DNA of 44,418 nt, from the IMG/VR virus record IMGVR_UViG_3300037193_002602, positions 1 through 44,418 of that record; one strand, given 5' to 3'. A model generated the notes under the pieces. It made no database searches. It was not told where the DNA came from and was given only the letters and a program-made list of their open reading frames with translations. The stretch comes from a virus. This document shows, one piece after another, positions 7,127-13,042 of this stretch; within the stretch, counting starts at the first letter, position 1, and each line of letters starts with the position of its first letter. The position numbers and the translations under genes were made by a program.

Positions 7127-7514
7127 CGCCCAGGTGAATCAGGCGGACGGCTCGGGCGCAGCCCTCGTAGCTCTCGTGGTTGGTGAGCTGGTAGCCGTCG
7201 TAGAAGTAGCAGTACCAGGCGCAGGAGGCGCTGGACTCTTCGTTGGTCCAGTGCCAGTCCTCCTCGAACTGAGCCTTGGCATTGGCGTAGAGCAGCGCGG
7301 CGACGGGGCGCGAAGGCAGCTGCCCGCCCACCTTGTCGGCCCAGTTCATGGCCTGCTTCCAGGTGAGGCGTTCACCGGGCTTCTCTTCGAGCAGCACCAC
7401 GGCGTGGTGCTGGCCATCGGGCGTTGTGGTGACACCGTAGAACGTGCCAGCATCGAGCGGCTGGCCGATGGCTGGCAGGTTGGCGAAGGTGGTGTTCATG
7501 GCTTGCGCATGCAT
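7122..7514 (-). CDS. DGR target protein 2 (C-type-lectin-like; contains VR2)
   Basis: A 130-aa paralogue of the neighbouring targets. It shares FANLPAIG, GVTTTPDG, VLLEEKPGE, NWADKVGGQLPSRPVAALLY and EDWHWTNEES, then the variable stretch WYCYFYDGYQLTNHE and SYEGCARAVR. The start could be ATG 7514 (AAAGG upstream) or ATG 7499, which aligns better with paralogue 3. It lacks the N-terminal coiled segment of target 1. No signal peptide or membrane segment is visible. The gene lies 30 bases upstream of target 1 on the same transcript. Confidence 0.88.
   Translation of the reverse strand: MHAQAMNTTFANLPAIGQPLDAGTFYGVTTTPDGQHHAVVLLEEKPGERLTWKQAMNWADKVGGQLPSRPVAALLYANAKAQFEEDWHWTNEESSASCAWYCYFYDGYQLTNHESYEGCARAVRLIHLGV
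7143..7230 (-). repeat. DGR variable repeat VR2
   Basis: This 88-bp match to the TR at the 3' end of target gene 2 has 10 substitutions, all at TR adenines. It is the only VR that also changes the tyrosine codon before AWN (Tyr to Cys) and the lysine after the H codon (Lys to Glu). Confidence 0.95.
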
Positions 7515-7529
7515 GGTTGTGAGGCCTTT

Positions 7530-7550
7530 CGAAAGGACTGAAGGATCAAA
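7530..7550 (-). repeat. Post-VR motif, copy after VR3
   Basis: A stop-proximal element following VR3; it matches the element after VR2 (7106-7126) in 17 of 21 bases and shares the CCTTCA-TCCTTT core with the one after VR1. It is absent after the TR. Confidence 0.6.
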
Positions 7551-7953
7551 CGCTGAGCGGAATCAAGCGGACGGCTCGGGCGCAGCCCTCGTAGCTCTTG
7601 TGGTTGCTGAACTGGCCGCCGTCGTTGAAGTAGCAGTACCAGGCGTAGGAGGCGTCGAACTCTGTCCCGGTCCAGTGCCAACGCGTGTCGTCGATCTGCT
7701 CGCGCAAGTTGGCGTAGAGCAGCGCGCTTTCGGCGCGTGATGGCAGGCGCGCACCGGCGCCGAGACCCTCGGCCCAGGCTTTGGCGTTCGCCCAATTCAT
7801 GAGGTTGGCGGGCTTGTCGGGGAGGAGCACCAGGTGGCCGACCGGGTATCCGTCGAGACCGCTGGTGACGCCTGCATAGATGCCGCCTTCGAAGGTGGTG
7901 CCTGGCACGGCCGGCAAGTTGGCGAGGGTGATGGCAGCGACGGTTTCAGACAC
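7546..7953 (-). CDS. DGR target protein 3 (C-type-lectin-like; contains VR3)
   Basis: GTG at 7953 is chosen because AGGAG lies 8 bases upstream and the resulting 135-aa protein aligns with target 2 from its first residues (ITLANLPAVPG; IYAGVTSGLDGYPVGHLVLL). The core reads LPSRAESALLYANLREQ and RWHWTGTEFDASYAW, then the variable stretch WYCYFNDGGQFSNHK and SYEGCARAVRLIPLSV. It is the first of the three targets in transcription order and overlaps by 8 bases the end of an upstream membrane-protein gene, so its translation is probably coupled. No export signal is seen. Confidence 0.88.
   Translation of the reverse strand: MSETVAAITLANLPAVPGTTFEGGIYAGVTSGLDGYPVGHLVLLPDKPANLMNWANAKAWAEGLGAGARLPSRAESALLYANLREQIDDTRWHWTGTEFDASYAWYCYFNDGGQFSNHKSYEGCARAVRLIPLSV
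7567..7654 (-). repeat. DGR variable repeat VR3
   Basis: This 88-bp match to the TR at the 3' end of target gene 3 has 8 substitutions, all at TR adenines. It shares several changed codons with VR2 (both read WYCYF), which could reflect recent gene duplication after diversification, or parallel change. Confidence 0.95.
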
Positions 7954-8227
7954 GGCGGTCTCCTGGTTTGGCGGCGATGAGCCGCACGAGGTGGGGGTGT
8001 GCCCACATGCTGGTGACGATCCCGAAGGGGCCACCGAGCAGGTAGGCGGTGATCTCTGTCCAGCTGGTGGGGCCGGGCAGCAGCTTGAAGAGCGCCAGGT
8101 TGGCCACGCCGATGGCAATGCTGGTGATGAAGGCCAGCGCGGTGTGGCCGCCGCTCACGTTGAGCTGCTGCAGGCCCAACGTGAAAACCACGGCGAAGGT
8201 GGAGGCGAAGAGCAGCAGGGCGGCCAC
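7946..8227 (-). CDS. Small multi-pass membrane protein (93 aa)
   Basis: GTG at 8227 has AGGGG upstream. Three hydrophobic segments are visible: residues 1-20 (AALLLFASTFAVVFTLGLQQ), about 28-48 (HTALAFITSIAIGVANLALF) and about 57-78 (EITAYLLGGPFGIVTSMWAH). The protein probably sits in the inner membrane. Its last codons overlap the GTG of target gene 3, so the two may be co-translated. No family is recognised; similar small proteins occur in phage early regions. Confidence 0.6.
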   Translation of the reverse strand: MAALLLFASTFAVVFTLGLQQLNVSGGHTALAFITSIAIGVANLALFKLLPGPTSWTEITAYLLGGPFGIVTSMWAHPHLVRLIAAKPGDRRV

Positions 8228-8230
8228 CGC

Positions 8231-8497
8231 TCACCCCTCCACCTGCACCCGCCGACCGTCGCGATACACGCGCTCGTTGTCGAAGCGGCTGGGGCACAGG
8301 CGCCACTGCTCGCCGTCGGGGCGCGGCGGGGTGGGGATGTGCTCGTTGCTGTGGGCCAGGCGCACCGGGCTGCGGCACAGCAGGGGAATGAGGCTGTCAT
8401 GCGCCACCAGGCTGCCCGGGTTGTTGAGGTAGTAGCCCGGGGTGGTCTGGTCGCTGCCGATGGCGTCGGAGCGCACGTAGGGGGAGGGCTCGTTCAT
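8231..8497 (-). CDS. Hypothetical protein (88 aa)
   Basis: ATG 8497 has AAAGG about 10 bases upstream. The protein is soluble-looking and has no membrane segment. It contains TPGYYLNNPGSLVAHDSLIP and ends with a basic stretch (NERVYRDGRRVQVEG). No family is recognised. It is placed four bases before the membrane-protein gene of the leftward operon. Confidence 0.5.
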   Translation of the reverse strand: MNEPSPYVRSDAIGSDQTTPGYYLNNPGSLVAHDSLIPLLCRSPVRLAHSNEHIPTPPRPDGEQWRLCPSRFDNERVYRDGRRVQVEG

Positions 8498-8533
8498 TGG
8501 GCTGTGCCTTTCGGTCTGGTGGGTTGGGGCAGG

Positions 8534-8881
8534 TCAGTCGTCGTCGCGCTCACCGGAGGCGGCGCGCTTGCGGTCGATGCCGCCGCCGCTGGGCCGGCCC
8601 CACAGGCCCACGGGGGCAAGCGGGCCGCTGCGGTAGCGGGTGGGTGCCGGTGGCTGGAGGTCGCCGCGGGCGGCCATGGAGGCGGCCAGGCGCACCATGC
8701 GGCCCGTGATGGGGTCTTGCATGGCCACATCGAAGCTGGCCGGCCAGTGCGGATTGCGCGGGCGGTTGGCCTCGAACGCGGCGCGCAGCTGGGCCTCGGT
8801 GGGCTGCGGCAGCTTGTGCGCGCGGCCGCCGGCCACACGCATGCCGCCCGGGCGGGTGATGAAGGCGGTGCTGTTGGTCAT
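8534..8881 (-). CDS. Hypothetical protein (115 aa)
   Basis: From ATG 8881 the protein is basic and proline-rich, with LPQPTEAQLRAAFEANRP as the clearest predicted helix and a disordered C-terminus rich in Arg, Gly and Asp. Nothing in it points to a function. Codon and base composition agree with its neighbours, and the direction fits the leftward operon. Confidence 0.45.
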   Translation of the reverse strand: MTNSTAFITRPGGMRVAGGRAHKLPQPTEAQLRAAFEANRPRNPHWPASFDVAMQDPITGRMVRLAASMAARGDLQPPAPTRYRSGPLAPVGLWGRPSGGGIDRKRAASGERDDD

Positions 8882-8896
8882 CTTGCGGCCCTCAGC

Positions 8897-9254
8897 TCAG
8901 AGCCGCCACACAGCGGTGACCTCGTCGCTCAGGCGCCGGACGGCCACCTTGATGCCATGCTTCTTGGCGCATGAGACAAACGAGTACGCGTGACGCTTCG
9001 ACAGCTCCACGCTGTCGCCCGGCTGCATGCGATCGAGCGGCGCCTTGTAATTGCTCGATCGCCCGACGGAGGTATCGGGGGGGGGGCAGCGGCAAGCCCT
9101 TGCGGATCTGCACCTTGTCAAGGTCGAGCGCTGGCAGGCGGACTTTCGCTTTGCGAGCGGCATCGAACACGCTGTTGGCGGCTCCGGCTGGCTTGCCGTT
9201 GGAGGCCTCCGACGCGCTCACGGTGCGTTGCCGGATGGGAAGGGGGTCAGTCAT
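8897..9254 (-). pseudogene. Hypothetical protein with a one-base frameshift in a ten-C run
   Basis: ATG 9254 has AGGAG upstream and opens MTDPLPIRQRTVSASEAS, reading well as far as KVQIRKGLPLPPP. A run of ten C on the coding strand (9077-9086) then shifts the frame. With nine C the frame continues as DTSVGRSSNYKAPLDRMQPG, then KRHAYSFVSCAKKHGIKVAV and a stop at 8897, which looks like a genuine protein end of about 118 aa. The unshifted frame gives only an Arg/Ala-rich tail ending at 8892. Either the run is a sequencing or assembly error, or the gene switches on and off by slippage. Confidence 0.6.
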
Positions 9255-9385
9255 TGCATGCTCCTTTGTTGCTCCTGCTGGCGCAGATGGAACTCGCGGC
9301 GAATGCCGGCGGCGTGGAATGCCCATTCGTGGTTGTGCAGGGCGCACCAGAGGTGAAGCGCGATGCGGGTCAGGCGGGCGGTCAC
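9251..9385 (-). CDS. Small hypothetical protein (44 aa)
   Basis: GTG at 9385 overlaps the upstream stop as GTGA, and the stop (9251-9253) overlaps the next ATG as ATGA. This double coupling supports the short frame. The peptide is VTARLTRIALHLWCALHNHE followed by WAFHAAGIRREFHLRQQ: a helical, His-rich, basic protein. Short proteins of this type occur in early regions of Burkholderiales phages; function unknown. Confidence 0.5.
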   Translation of the reverse strand: MTARLTRIALHLWCALHNHEWAFHAAGIRREFHLRQQEQQRSMQ

Positions 9386-9564
9386 GTCGCGTGCTCCCCG
9401 CGCGCCACGCGCACGCTCAGGCTGCACGCAGCAAGCCCCAGCGTGTCGAGCGCGCGAATGACTGCGCTGCAGGCGTCGGCGGCTCGCAGCAGGAAGTGGC
9501 CGCGCGTGCCGTCTTGCAGCCGGTAGCGGGCCTCGAAGGTGGCAACAGTGGTGTGCCTGCACAT
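9382..9564 (-). CDS. Small hypothetical protein (60 aa)
   Basis: ATG 9564 is chosen because it overlaps the upstream stop as TGATG; an earlier in-frame ATG at 9591 lies within the preceding gene. It contains TVATFEARYRLQDGTRGHFL, then ADACSAVIRALDTLGLAA. A beta-strand pair followed by a helix seems likely. Not assigned to any family. Confidence 0.5.
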   Translation of the reverse strand: MCRHTTVATFEARYRLQDGTRGHFLLRAADACSAVIRALDTLGLAACSLSVRVARGEHAT

Positions 9565-10034
9565 CACGCCGCCCTCACCCAGATGACGCACACCTGCACC
9601 ATGCCCGCACGGCGCAGCTGTGCCAGCGCGCTGCGCGCGTAGTTGAGCGAGCAGTCCAGGTCGGCGGCGATACCGTCAGAGGTGAGCCACGCCTGCGGGT
9701 CAGCAGTGAACAACGTGTGCAACTGCTGCCGCTTGCCCTTGAAGGCGGCGCGCAGGCTGCCCCATGGCTTGCCGGTGCTGCGCCAGCCATGCAGCTTGGC
9801 GAGGTAGCCCTCGCGGCGCAGGGCGCACAGGTGTGTCATCACACTATGCAGCGGTGCGTTGAAGCGTCGGGCCAGCTGGTGGGACTGCATGACCAGGTGC
9901 GGGCTGCCGGCGTACAGGCGGCGGATGCTGCCGCGCACGCCACCTTGGCGCGATGTTTCGCATGCGGGGTGGCGCGGAGACATGGCCGTGCGCGGCATGC
10001 TGGCGAGCGCCTGGGCGATGTGGCTGAAGTCCAT
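9564..10034 (-). CDS. Winged-helix-like DNA-binding protein (156 aa)
   Basis: Two helix-turn-helix-like segments are visible: VMQSHQLARRFNAPLHSVMT followed by HLCALRREGYLAK, and a C-terminal one with LTSDGIAADLDCSLNYARSA followed by LAQLRRAGMVQV. Both follow the helix / recognition helix / wing pattern of small phage regulators. An effect on early transcription is an inference. Its stop overlaps the next gene's start, and it follows a small protein gene within four bases. Confidence 0.55.
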   Translation of the reverse strand: MDFSHIAQALASMPRTAMSPRHPACETSRQGGVRGSIRRLYAGSPHLVMQSHQLARRFNAPLHSVMTHLCALRREGYLAKLHGWRSTGKPWGSLRAAFKGKRQQLHTLFTADPQAWLTSDGIAADLDCSLNYARSALAQLRRAGMVQVCVIWVRAA

Positions 10035-10037
10035 GGC

Positions 10038-10268
10038 TTACAGGCCCACCGATGCGTTCAATGCGCGGTCGATCATGGTCAAGACGGCGTCGTATCGCGT
10101 CAGCGCTGCCTGACTGTCTTCGTCCACGACTTGTGCGCCATCGTCAACGGTGGACACGGAGCACTCGTGGAGTGCCGCCCGGTCTTCAATGATCTGCGCC
10201 CTGGCAGCGCTCAACGCCACGGCTTGGAGCGCGATCACGCGTACATGGATGTCTAGCGTTTGACTCAT
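10038..10268 (-). CDS. Hypothetical protein (76 aa)
   Basis: ATG 10268 is preceded by GGGAGA at 6 bases; an upstream in-frame ATG at 10295 lies within the preceding gene. The protein is mostly helical and acidic (ALSAARAQIIEDRAALHECS; DEDSQAALTRYDAVLTMIDR). No family is recognised. Confidence 0.5.
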   Translation of the reverse strand: MSQTLDIHVRVIALQAVALSAARAQIIEDRAALHECSVSTVDDGAQVVDEDSQAALTRYDAVLTMIDRALNASVGL

Positions 10269-10282
10269 GGGGCATCTCCCGC

Positions 10283-10756
10283 TCAGTAGCCCCACTCCAC
10301 CATGAGGTGGACGACGTGGGTGCCTCGCTTTTCGAGCTTGGGCAGGTAGGCGATGCGCGGGCGCACCGGGCTGCCGTAGCGGCCCAGGTCGAGCGCCAGC
10401 GATGGCACCACCAGCGGCAGCACCGCGGCGCGCTCGTAGCCGGTGATGGCGCCGAGCGTGATGTCGGCGTGCAGCGGGCCCGCCAGCTGCACGCCGGTGG
10501 TCCAGCCGGCGTAGACAGACCAGCGCCGGATGCTGTTGCGGTAGAAGCCGGCGGTGATGCCGTCGTCGGTGCGCACGTAGGCGCCGGGGTTGGCGTTGCT
10601 GTAGTCGTGCGCCGGCAGGTGGCGGCTGGCCAGGTGCAGGCCGATTGCACCGATGCGACTGTTCGGCGGCTGTGCCACGGCCGGCAGCGCGAGCAGCACG
10701 GCCGAGGCCAGGGCGACGAGCAGGGTGGCCAGTGTGCGCAAGGCGGCGGTGCTCAT
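10283..10756 (-). CDS. Exported, outer-membrane beta-barrel-like protein (157 aa)
   Basis: A clear signal peptide (LATLLVALASAVLLALPAVA, likely cleaved after AVA-Q near residue 28) precedes about 128 residues of alternating beta-strand character: IGAIGLHLASRHLP, GAYVRTDDGITAGFYRN, WSVYAGWTTGVQLAG, VVPSLALDLG and a final HLMVEWGY. The NSxxRxSxYAG pattern is shared by a family of small phage- and plasmid-borne exported proteins. The aromatic C-terminus is typical of outer-membrane barrels. It could alter the host surface after infection; that role is an inference. It overlaps the upstream gene as ATGA. Confidence 0.65.
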   Translation of the reverse strand: MSTAALRTLATLLVALASAVLLALPAVAQPPNSRIGAIGLHLASRHLPAHDYSNANPGAYVRTDDGITAGFYRNSIRRWSVYAGWTTGVQLAGPLHADITLGAITGYERAAVLPLVVPSLALDLGRYGSPVRPRIAYLPKLEKRGTHVVHLMVEWGY

Positions 10757-10959
10757 TGCAGGCCTCCGACCAGCACGAGGTCGCCGAAGTCGTCGACGAT
10801 GGCGTGGCCGCCGACGTTGCTGTCCGGCAGCAACACTTGGTCCAGAAAGAGCTTGGGCAGGTACAGCGCTACGAACACGCGCCAGGTGCAGCCCCAGCGG
10901 GCACCACCGCCATCACCACGGCCAGAGCCATACCAGCGGAAGCCTGCTGTGACGTCCAT
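10753..10959 (-). CDS. Hypothetical protein (68 aa)
   Basis: ATG 10959 starts MDVTAGFRWYGSGRGDGGG; the stop at 10753 overlaps the next ATG (ATGA). The centre is hydrophobic (WRVFVALYLPKLFLDQVLL) followed by DDFGDLVLVGGLQ. It may be a membrane-associated partner of the exported protein that follows. No recognisable family. Confidence 0.45.
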   Translation of the reverse strand: MDVTAGFRWYGSGRGDGGGARWGCTWRVFVALYLPKLFLDQVLLPDSNVGGHAIVDDFGDLVLVGGLQ

Positions 10960-10960
10960 G

Positions 10961-11191
10961 TCAGGCCTCCACCGGCGGGCAGAGCTTCGGCCGGGCGGGC
11001 AGGACGTGGATGTCCACGTGGCCCTGTTCGGCGCGCTTGATGAGCGCCTCGGCCTGCTCGACGGCCTCACGGGCGGTCTGGCGGGAGGCCGGGTCCTGCA
11101 GGACGAGGCGCGCCGAGTTCAGCAGGAAGCTGCAGCGCTTGAGGTGGGTGAGGACCTCGTTGAGGTCAGGCGCTTGGCGTTGCGTGTCCAT
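10961..11191 (-). CDS. First gene of the leftward operon, helical hypothetical protein (76 aa)
   Basis: ATG 11191 has GGAGTG 6 bases upstream and lies about 25 bases after the predicted transcription start of the leftward promoter. The protein is helical: LNEVLTHLKRCSFLLNSARL, then TAREAVEQAEALIKRAEQG. Position resembles early regulators such as N or Cox in other temperate phages, but the sequence does not show a known family. Confidence 0.5.
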   Translation of the reverse strand: MDTQRQAPDLNEVLTHLKRCSFLLNSARLVLQDPASRQTAREAVEQAEALIKRAEQGHVDIHVLPARPKLCPPVEA

Positions 11192-11219
11192 TTGCACTCC
11201 GTCGATGGGGTCGCGGAGT

Positions 11220-11273
11220 GCATTACAGCAACTGATGTAAGGTTCTGTCAACAGCATTTGATGTAACTGCTGT
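11220..11273 (-). promoter_or_regulatory. Leftward early promoter with repressor operators
   Basis: On the minus strand, TTGACA (11251-11246) and TGTAAT (11227-11222) are separated by 18 bases, a strong sigma-70 match. Two direct copies of CAGCA-N3-GATGTAA lie at 11226-11240 and 11252-11266. Inverted repeats TTACA/TGTAA (11223-11240) and ACAGCA/TGCTGT (11251-11273) overlap both promoter elements. The core CATCAGTTGCTGTAATGC reappears, with two changes, at the Cro promoter, so the same repressor probably acts at both. This promoter would drive the whole leftward unit, DGR included. Confidence 0.7.
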
Positions 11274-11372
11274 CGGCTTCGGGTCACCCGTTTGGGTGGG
11301 GGTGTGCGCGGCTTGGGGCGGCCTACGATTCGTTGCCCGCGTCGTGCGGGGGTTCAGACGGAAGGGGTTGCG

Positions 11373-11675
11373 ATGGGCAAACTGGTGGAAGGGCTGGTTC
11401 AGCTCGTGTCTTTGGTGGCCGCGGTGCTGGGGTGGTTATTCGTCAACCAAGTGACAGCCGGTGTGGCCTTGTTGATGACGGCGATATGGCTTGCGCTGCT
11501 TGTTGGCTTATCGAGTTCAGAGCGCCAGCACCGCAAGACTCTCGCCGAGCTGCAGTCCATCGCGGCGGCGTTGAGCAACGGCGGCGCGGCCGGCGATGGC
11601 GGCCAAGCAGCAGAGTTCGAGCGGCAGCGACGCGTGCTCGAGGCGATGGAGAAGCCTGATCGTCGGTATCCGTGA
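11373..11675 (+). CDS. Two-pass membrane protein, possible superinfection exclusion (100 aa)
   Basis: ATG 11373 is preceded by AAGGGG. Two membrane segments (residues about 5-25, LVQLVSLVAAVLGWLFV, and 29-50, AGVALLMTAIWLALLVGL) are followed by a cytoplasmic helix (RQHRKTLAELQSIAAALS). It is transcribed towards the repressor gene and away from the leftward operon, so it sits in the immunity region. A role in superinfection exclusion or lysogenic conversion is suggested by position only. Confidence 0.5.
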   Translation: MGKLVEGLVQLVSLVAAVLGWLFVNQVTAGVALLMTAIWLALLVGLSSSERQHRKTLAELQSIAAALSNGGAAGDGGQAAEFERQRRVLEAMEKPDRRYP

Positions 11676-11681
11676 TCCGGC

Positions 11682-11704
11682 CTGGCCCTCCTCGCTTGGG
11701 CCAG
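11682..11704. terminator. Hairpin between convergent genes
   Basis: CTGGCCC and GGGCCAG form a perfect 7-bp stem with a 9-base loop, placed exactly between the ends of two convergent genes. It lacks a T-run, so it may act as a weak bidirectional terminator. Confidence 0.5.
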
Positions 11705-11706
11705 CG

Positions 11707-12405
11707 CTACGGCTTGCGGTATCTTCGGTGTTCGAGCATGACCGCAAGGACTTCCAGCCCGTCGATGTCGGAGCGCAGCTCCGCATAGTTGGGGTTTGCT
11801 GCCTGTGCGGAAAATGCACCGCCGGCGCGCGGTAGGTATTTCCTGATGATCCGCTCGCCGCCGTGCACCGAGATCAGCACGATGTCGCCGGCACGTGGCG
11901 CCATCTCCGGGTCAAGCAACAGGTGGTCGCCTGGCTGGATCTGGTCGGTCATCGAGTCATCGCCGTCAGCAACCTGCACCATCTTCGCCTTTCTTGAGGC
12001 AACGACGTAGGTTGCGATTTGCTCGCTGGCTACGAGCGAAGGGGATTCATTGTCTTCAAGCATAGAGTCCAGCTCGCCCCACTGCACACGAGGCACCAGC
12101 TGCACCGGCTTTGTAACTTCGACAACCCCCTTTGCGGTTCCCTCGGAAGGGGGTGACCCCTCATGCCGTGGGTCAGGAGAACCCGACCCCGCCTTGTATT
12201 GGCGGTCGTCAAGGAAGAAGCGTGGAAGCTTCAGCTCGTCCTCGATGGCGCGCGCCAATTTCTCGCCGATGTGACGGCGATGGTTGAACCAGTCGCTAAC
12301 TTGGCTCTGCGACCGCCGGATATGCCGCGCTAGCTCGGCGTCATCCCAGTTCTTTGAGTCGCGATATGCCTTGAGTCGCTCTACCCGAATAAGGCTCTCT
12401 CCCAT
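11707..12405 (-). CDS. CI/LexA-type phage repressor (HTH + S24 peptidase)
   Basis: Lysogeny repressor. From ATG 12405 it is 232 aa. The N-terminal HTH spans about residues 8-66 (VERLKAYRDSKNWDDAELAR, then RSQSQVSDWFNHRRHIGEKL). The C-terminal S24 domain carries the catalytic serine in GDDSM (S151), PGDHLLLDP, and the lysine in IIRKY (K189), so RecA-stimulated self-cleavage is expected; A72-G73 in the linker is a candidate site. An alternative ATG at 12462 (MMKKNTTAAAV) gives 251 aa but lies inside the operator. Neither start has a good ribosome site. It diverges from the Cro-like gene. Confidence 0.88.
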   Translation of the reverse strand: MGESLIRVERLKAYRDSKNWDDAELARHIRRSQSQVSDWFNHRRHIGEKLARAIEDELKLPRFFLDDRQYKAGSGSPDPRHEGSPPSEGTAKGVVEVTKPVQLVPRVQWGELDSMLEDNESPSLVASEQIATYVVASRKAKMVQVADGDDSMTDQIQPGDHLLLDPEMAPRAGDIVLISVHGGERIIRKYLPRAGGAFSAQAANPNYAELRSDIDGLEVLAVMLEHRRYRKP

Positions 12406-12430
12406 GCGGGGAGATTTGAGCGGGCGATGT

Positions 12431-12474
12431 ACAGCGGCTGCTGTTGTGTTTTTCTTCATCATCTGCTGTAATGC
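12431..12474 (+). promoter_or_regulatory. Rightward (Cro) promoter and repressor operators
   Basis: TTGTGT (12444-12449) and TGTAAT (12467-12472), 17 bases apart, form a promoter whose predicted start falls at about the Cro ATG (12481), with no ribosome site in between: the mRNA may be leaderless. CATCATCTGCTGTAATGC (12457-12474) matches the leftward operator in 16 of 18 bases, and ACAGC-N4-GCTGT (12431-12444) is a second likely site. Confidence 0.6.
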
Positions 12475-12480
12475 GGCGCC

Positions 12481-12762
12481 ATGGACCTGCAAGCCTATGC
12501 CGCGCACCTCACTCCTGATCAGCGTTTGAAGTTTGCCAGCGAAATTCGCACTAGCCGAGGGCAGCTCAACAACTTGATCTGTGGGCACCGACGCGTCACG
12601 CACAAGGTGGCCGCCCGCATTGAGCGGGCCACGAACCGTGTGGTCACGCGCCCAGAGCTTTGCCCGGAAGACTGGTGGGAGGTCTGGGAAGAGATTGTTG
12701 GGCCAGATGGCAAGCCGACGGTCTTGCCGCAGCCGCTTGCGGAGGCCCGAAATGCGCCGTAG
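12481..12762 (+). CDS. Cro/YdaS-like regulator (93 aa)
   Basis: Small DNA-binding protein divergent from the repressor. The HTH region reads LKFASEIRTSRGQLNNLICG, then VAARIERATNRVVTRPELCP, which is the YdaS/Cro pattern in which a HTH is followed by AARIERATxxxVTRxEL. A WWEVWEEI segment follows. It would compete with the repressor at the shared operators and favour lytic growth. Its 3' end overlaps a second plus-strand frame starting at 12752. Confidence 0.8.
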   Translation: MDLQAYAAHLTPDQRLKFASEIRTSRGQLNNLICGHRRVTHKVAARIERATNRVVTRPELCPEDWWEVWEEIVGPDGKPTVLPQPLAEARNAP

Positions 12763-13042
12763 CCAAGGCAGATTGCGCTCGGTTGCGCTGCACGCAAGAG
12801 CGCGCATTCGCGGCCAAGCCCCGTCCATCGTGTACGGGATGGCCGTGGCGCCCGTGACGGCGGCGGAGTTCGCGCAGGCAGTCCGGCAACTCAGGGCACC
12901 GCTTTCAGCGTCGGAGGCTTCCTTATGTCCAGCATGTGGGTGGTATGGCTCAACCACAGTGAAACCCGCAGGTGACCCGGCGACACCTGTTCCCATGTGC
13001 GAAGGCGCACCGTCCACGCACTCCGAGGGCTCGGAAAAATGA
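12752..13042 (+). CDS. Possible early protein downstream of Cro (96 aa)
   Basis: ATG 12752 has GGAGG 6 bases upstream and overlaps the Cro gene end. The N-terminal half is basic (RRSQGRLRSVALHARARIRG), the middle helical (VTAAEFAQAVRQLRAPLSAS) and there is one CPACGW motif. The last 150 bases lie antisense to a better-looking minus-strand gene (12891-13160), so only one of the two may be real, or both are with antisense overlap. Confidence 0.4.
   Translation: MRRSQGRLRSVALHARARIRGQAPSIVYGMAVAPVTAAEFAQAVRQLRAPLSASEASLCPACGWYGSTTVKPAGDPATPVPMCEGAPSTHSEGSEK

Noticed and set aside
5963-7654. The four 88-bp repeats as a CRISPR array or tandem repeat
   Set aside because: They are unequally spaced within different genes, and differ only at template adenines.
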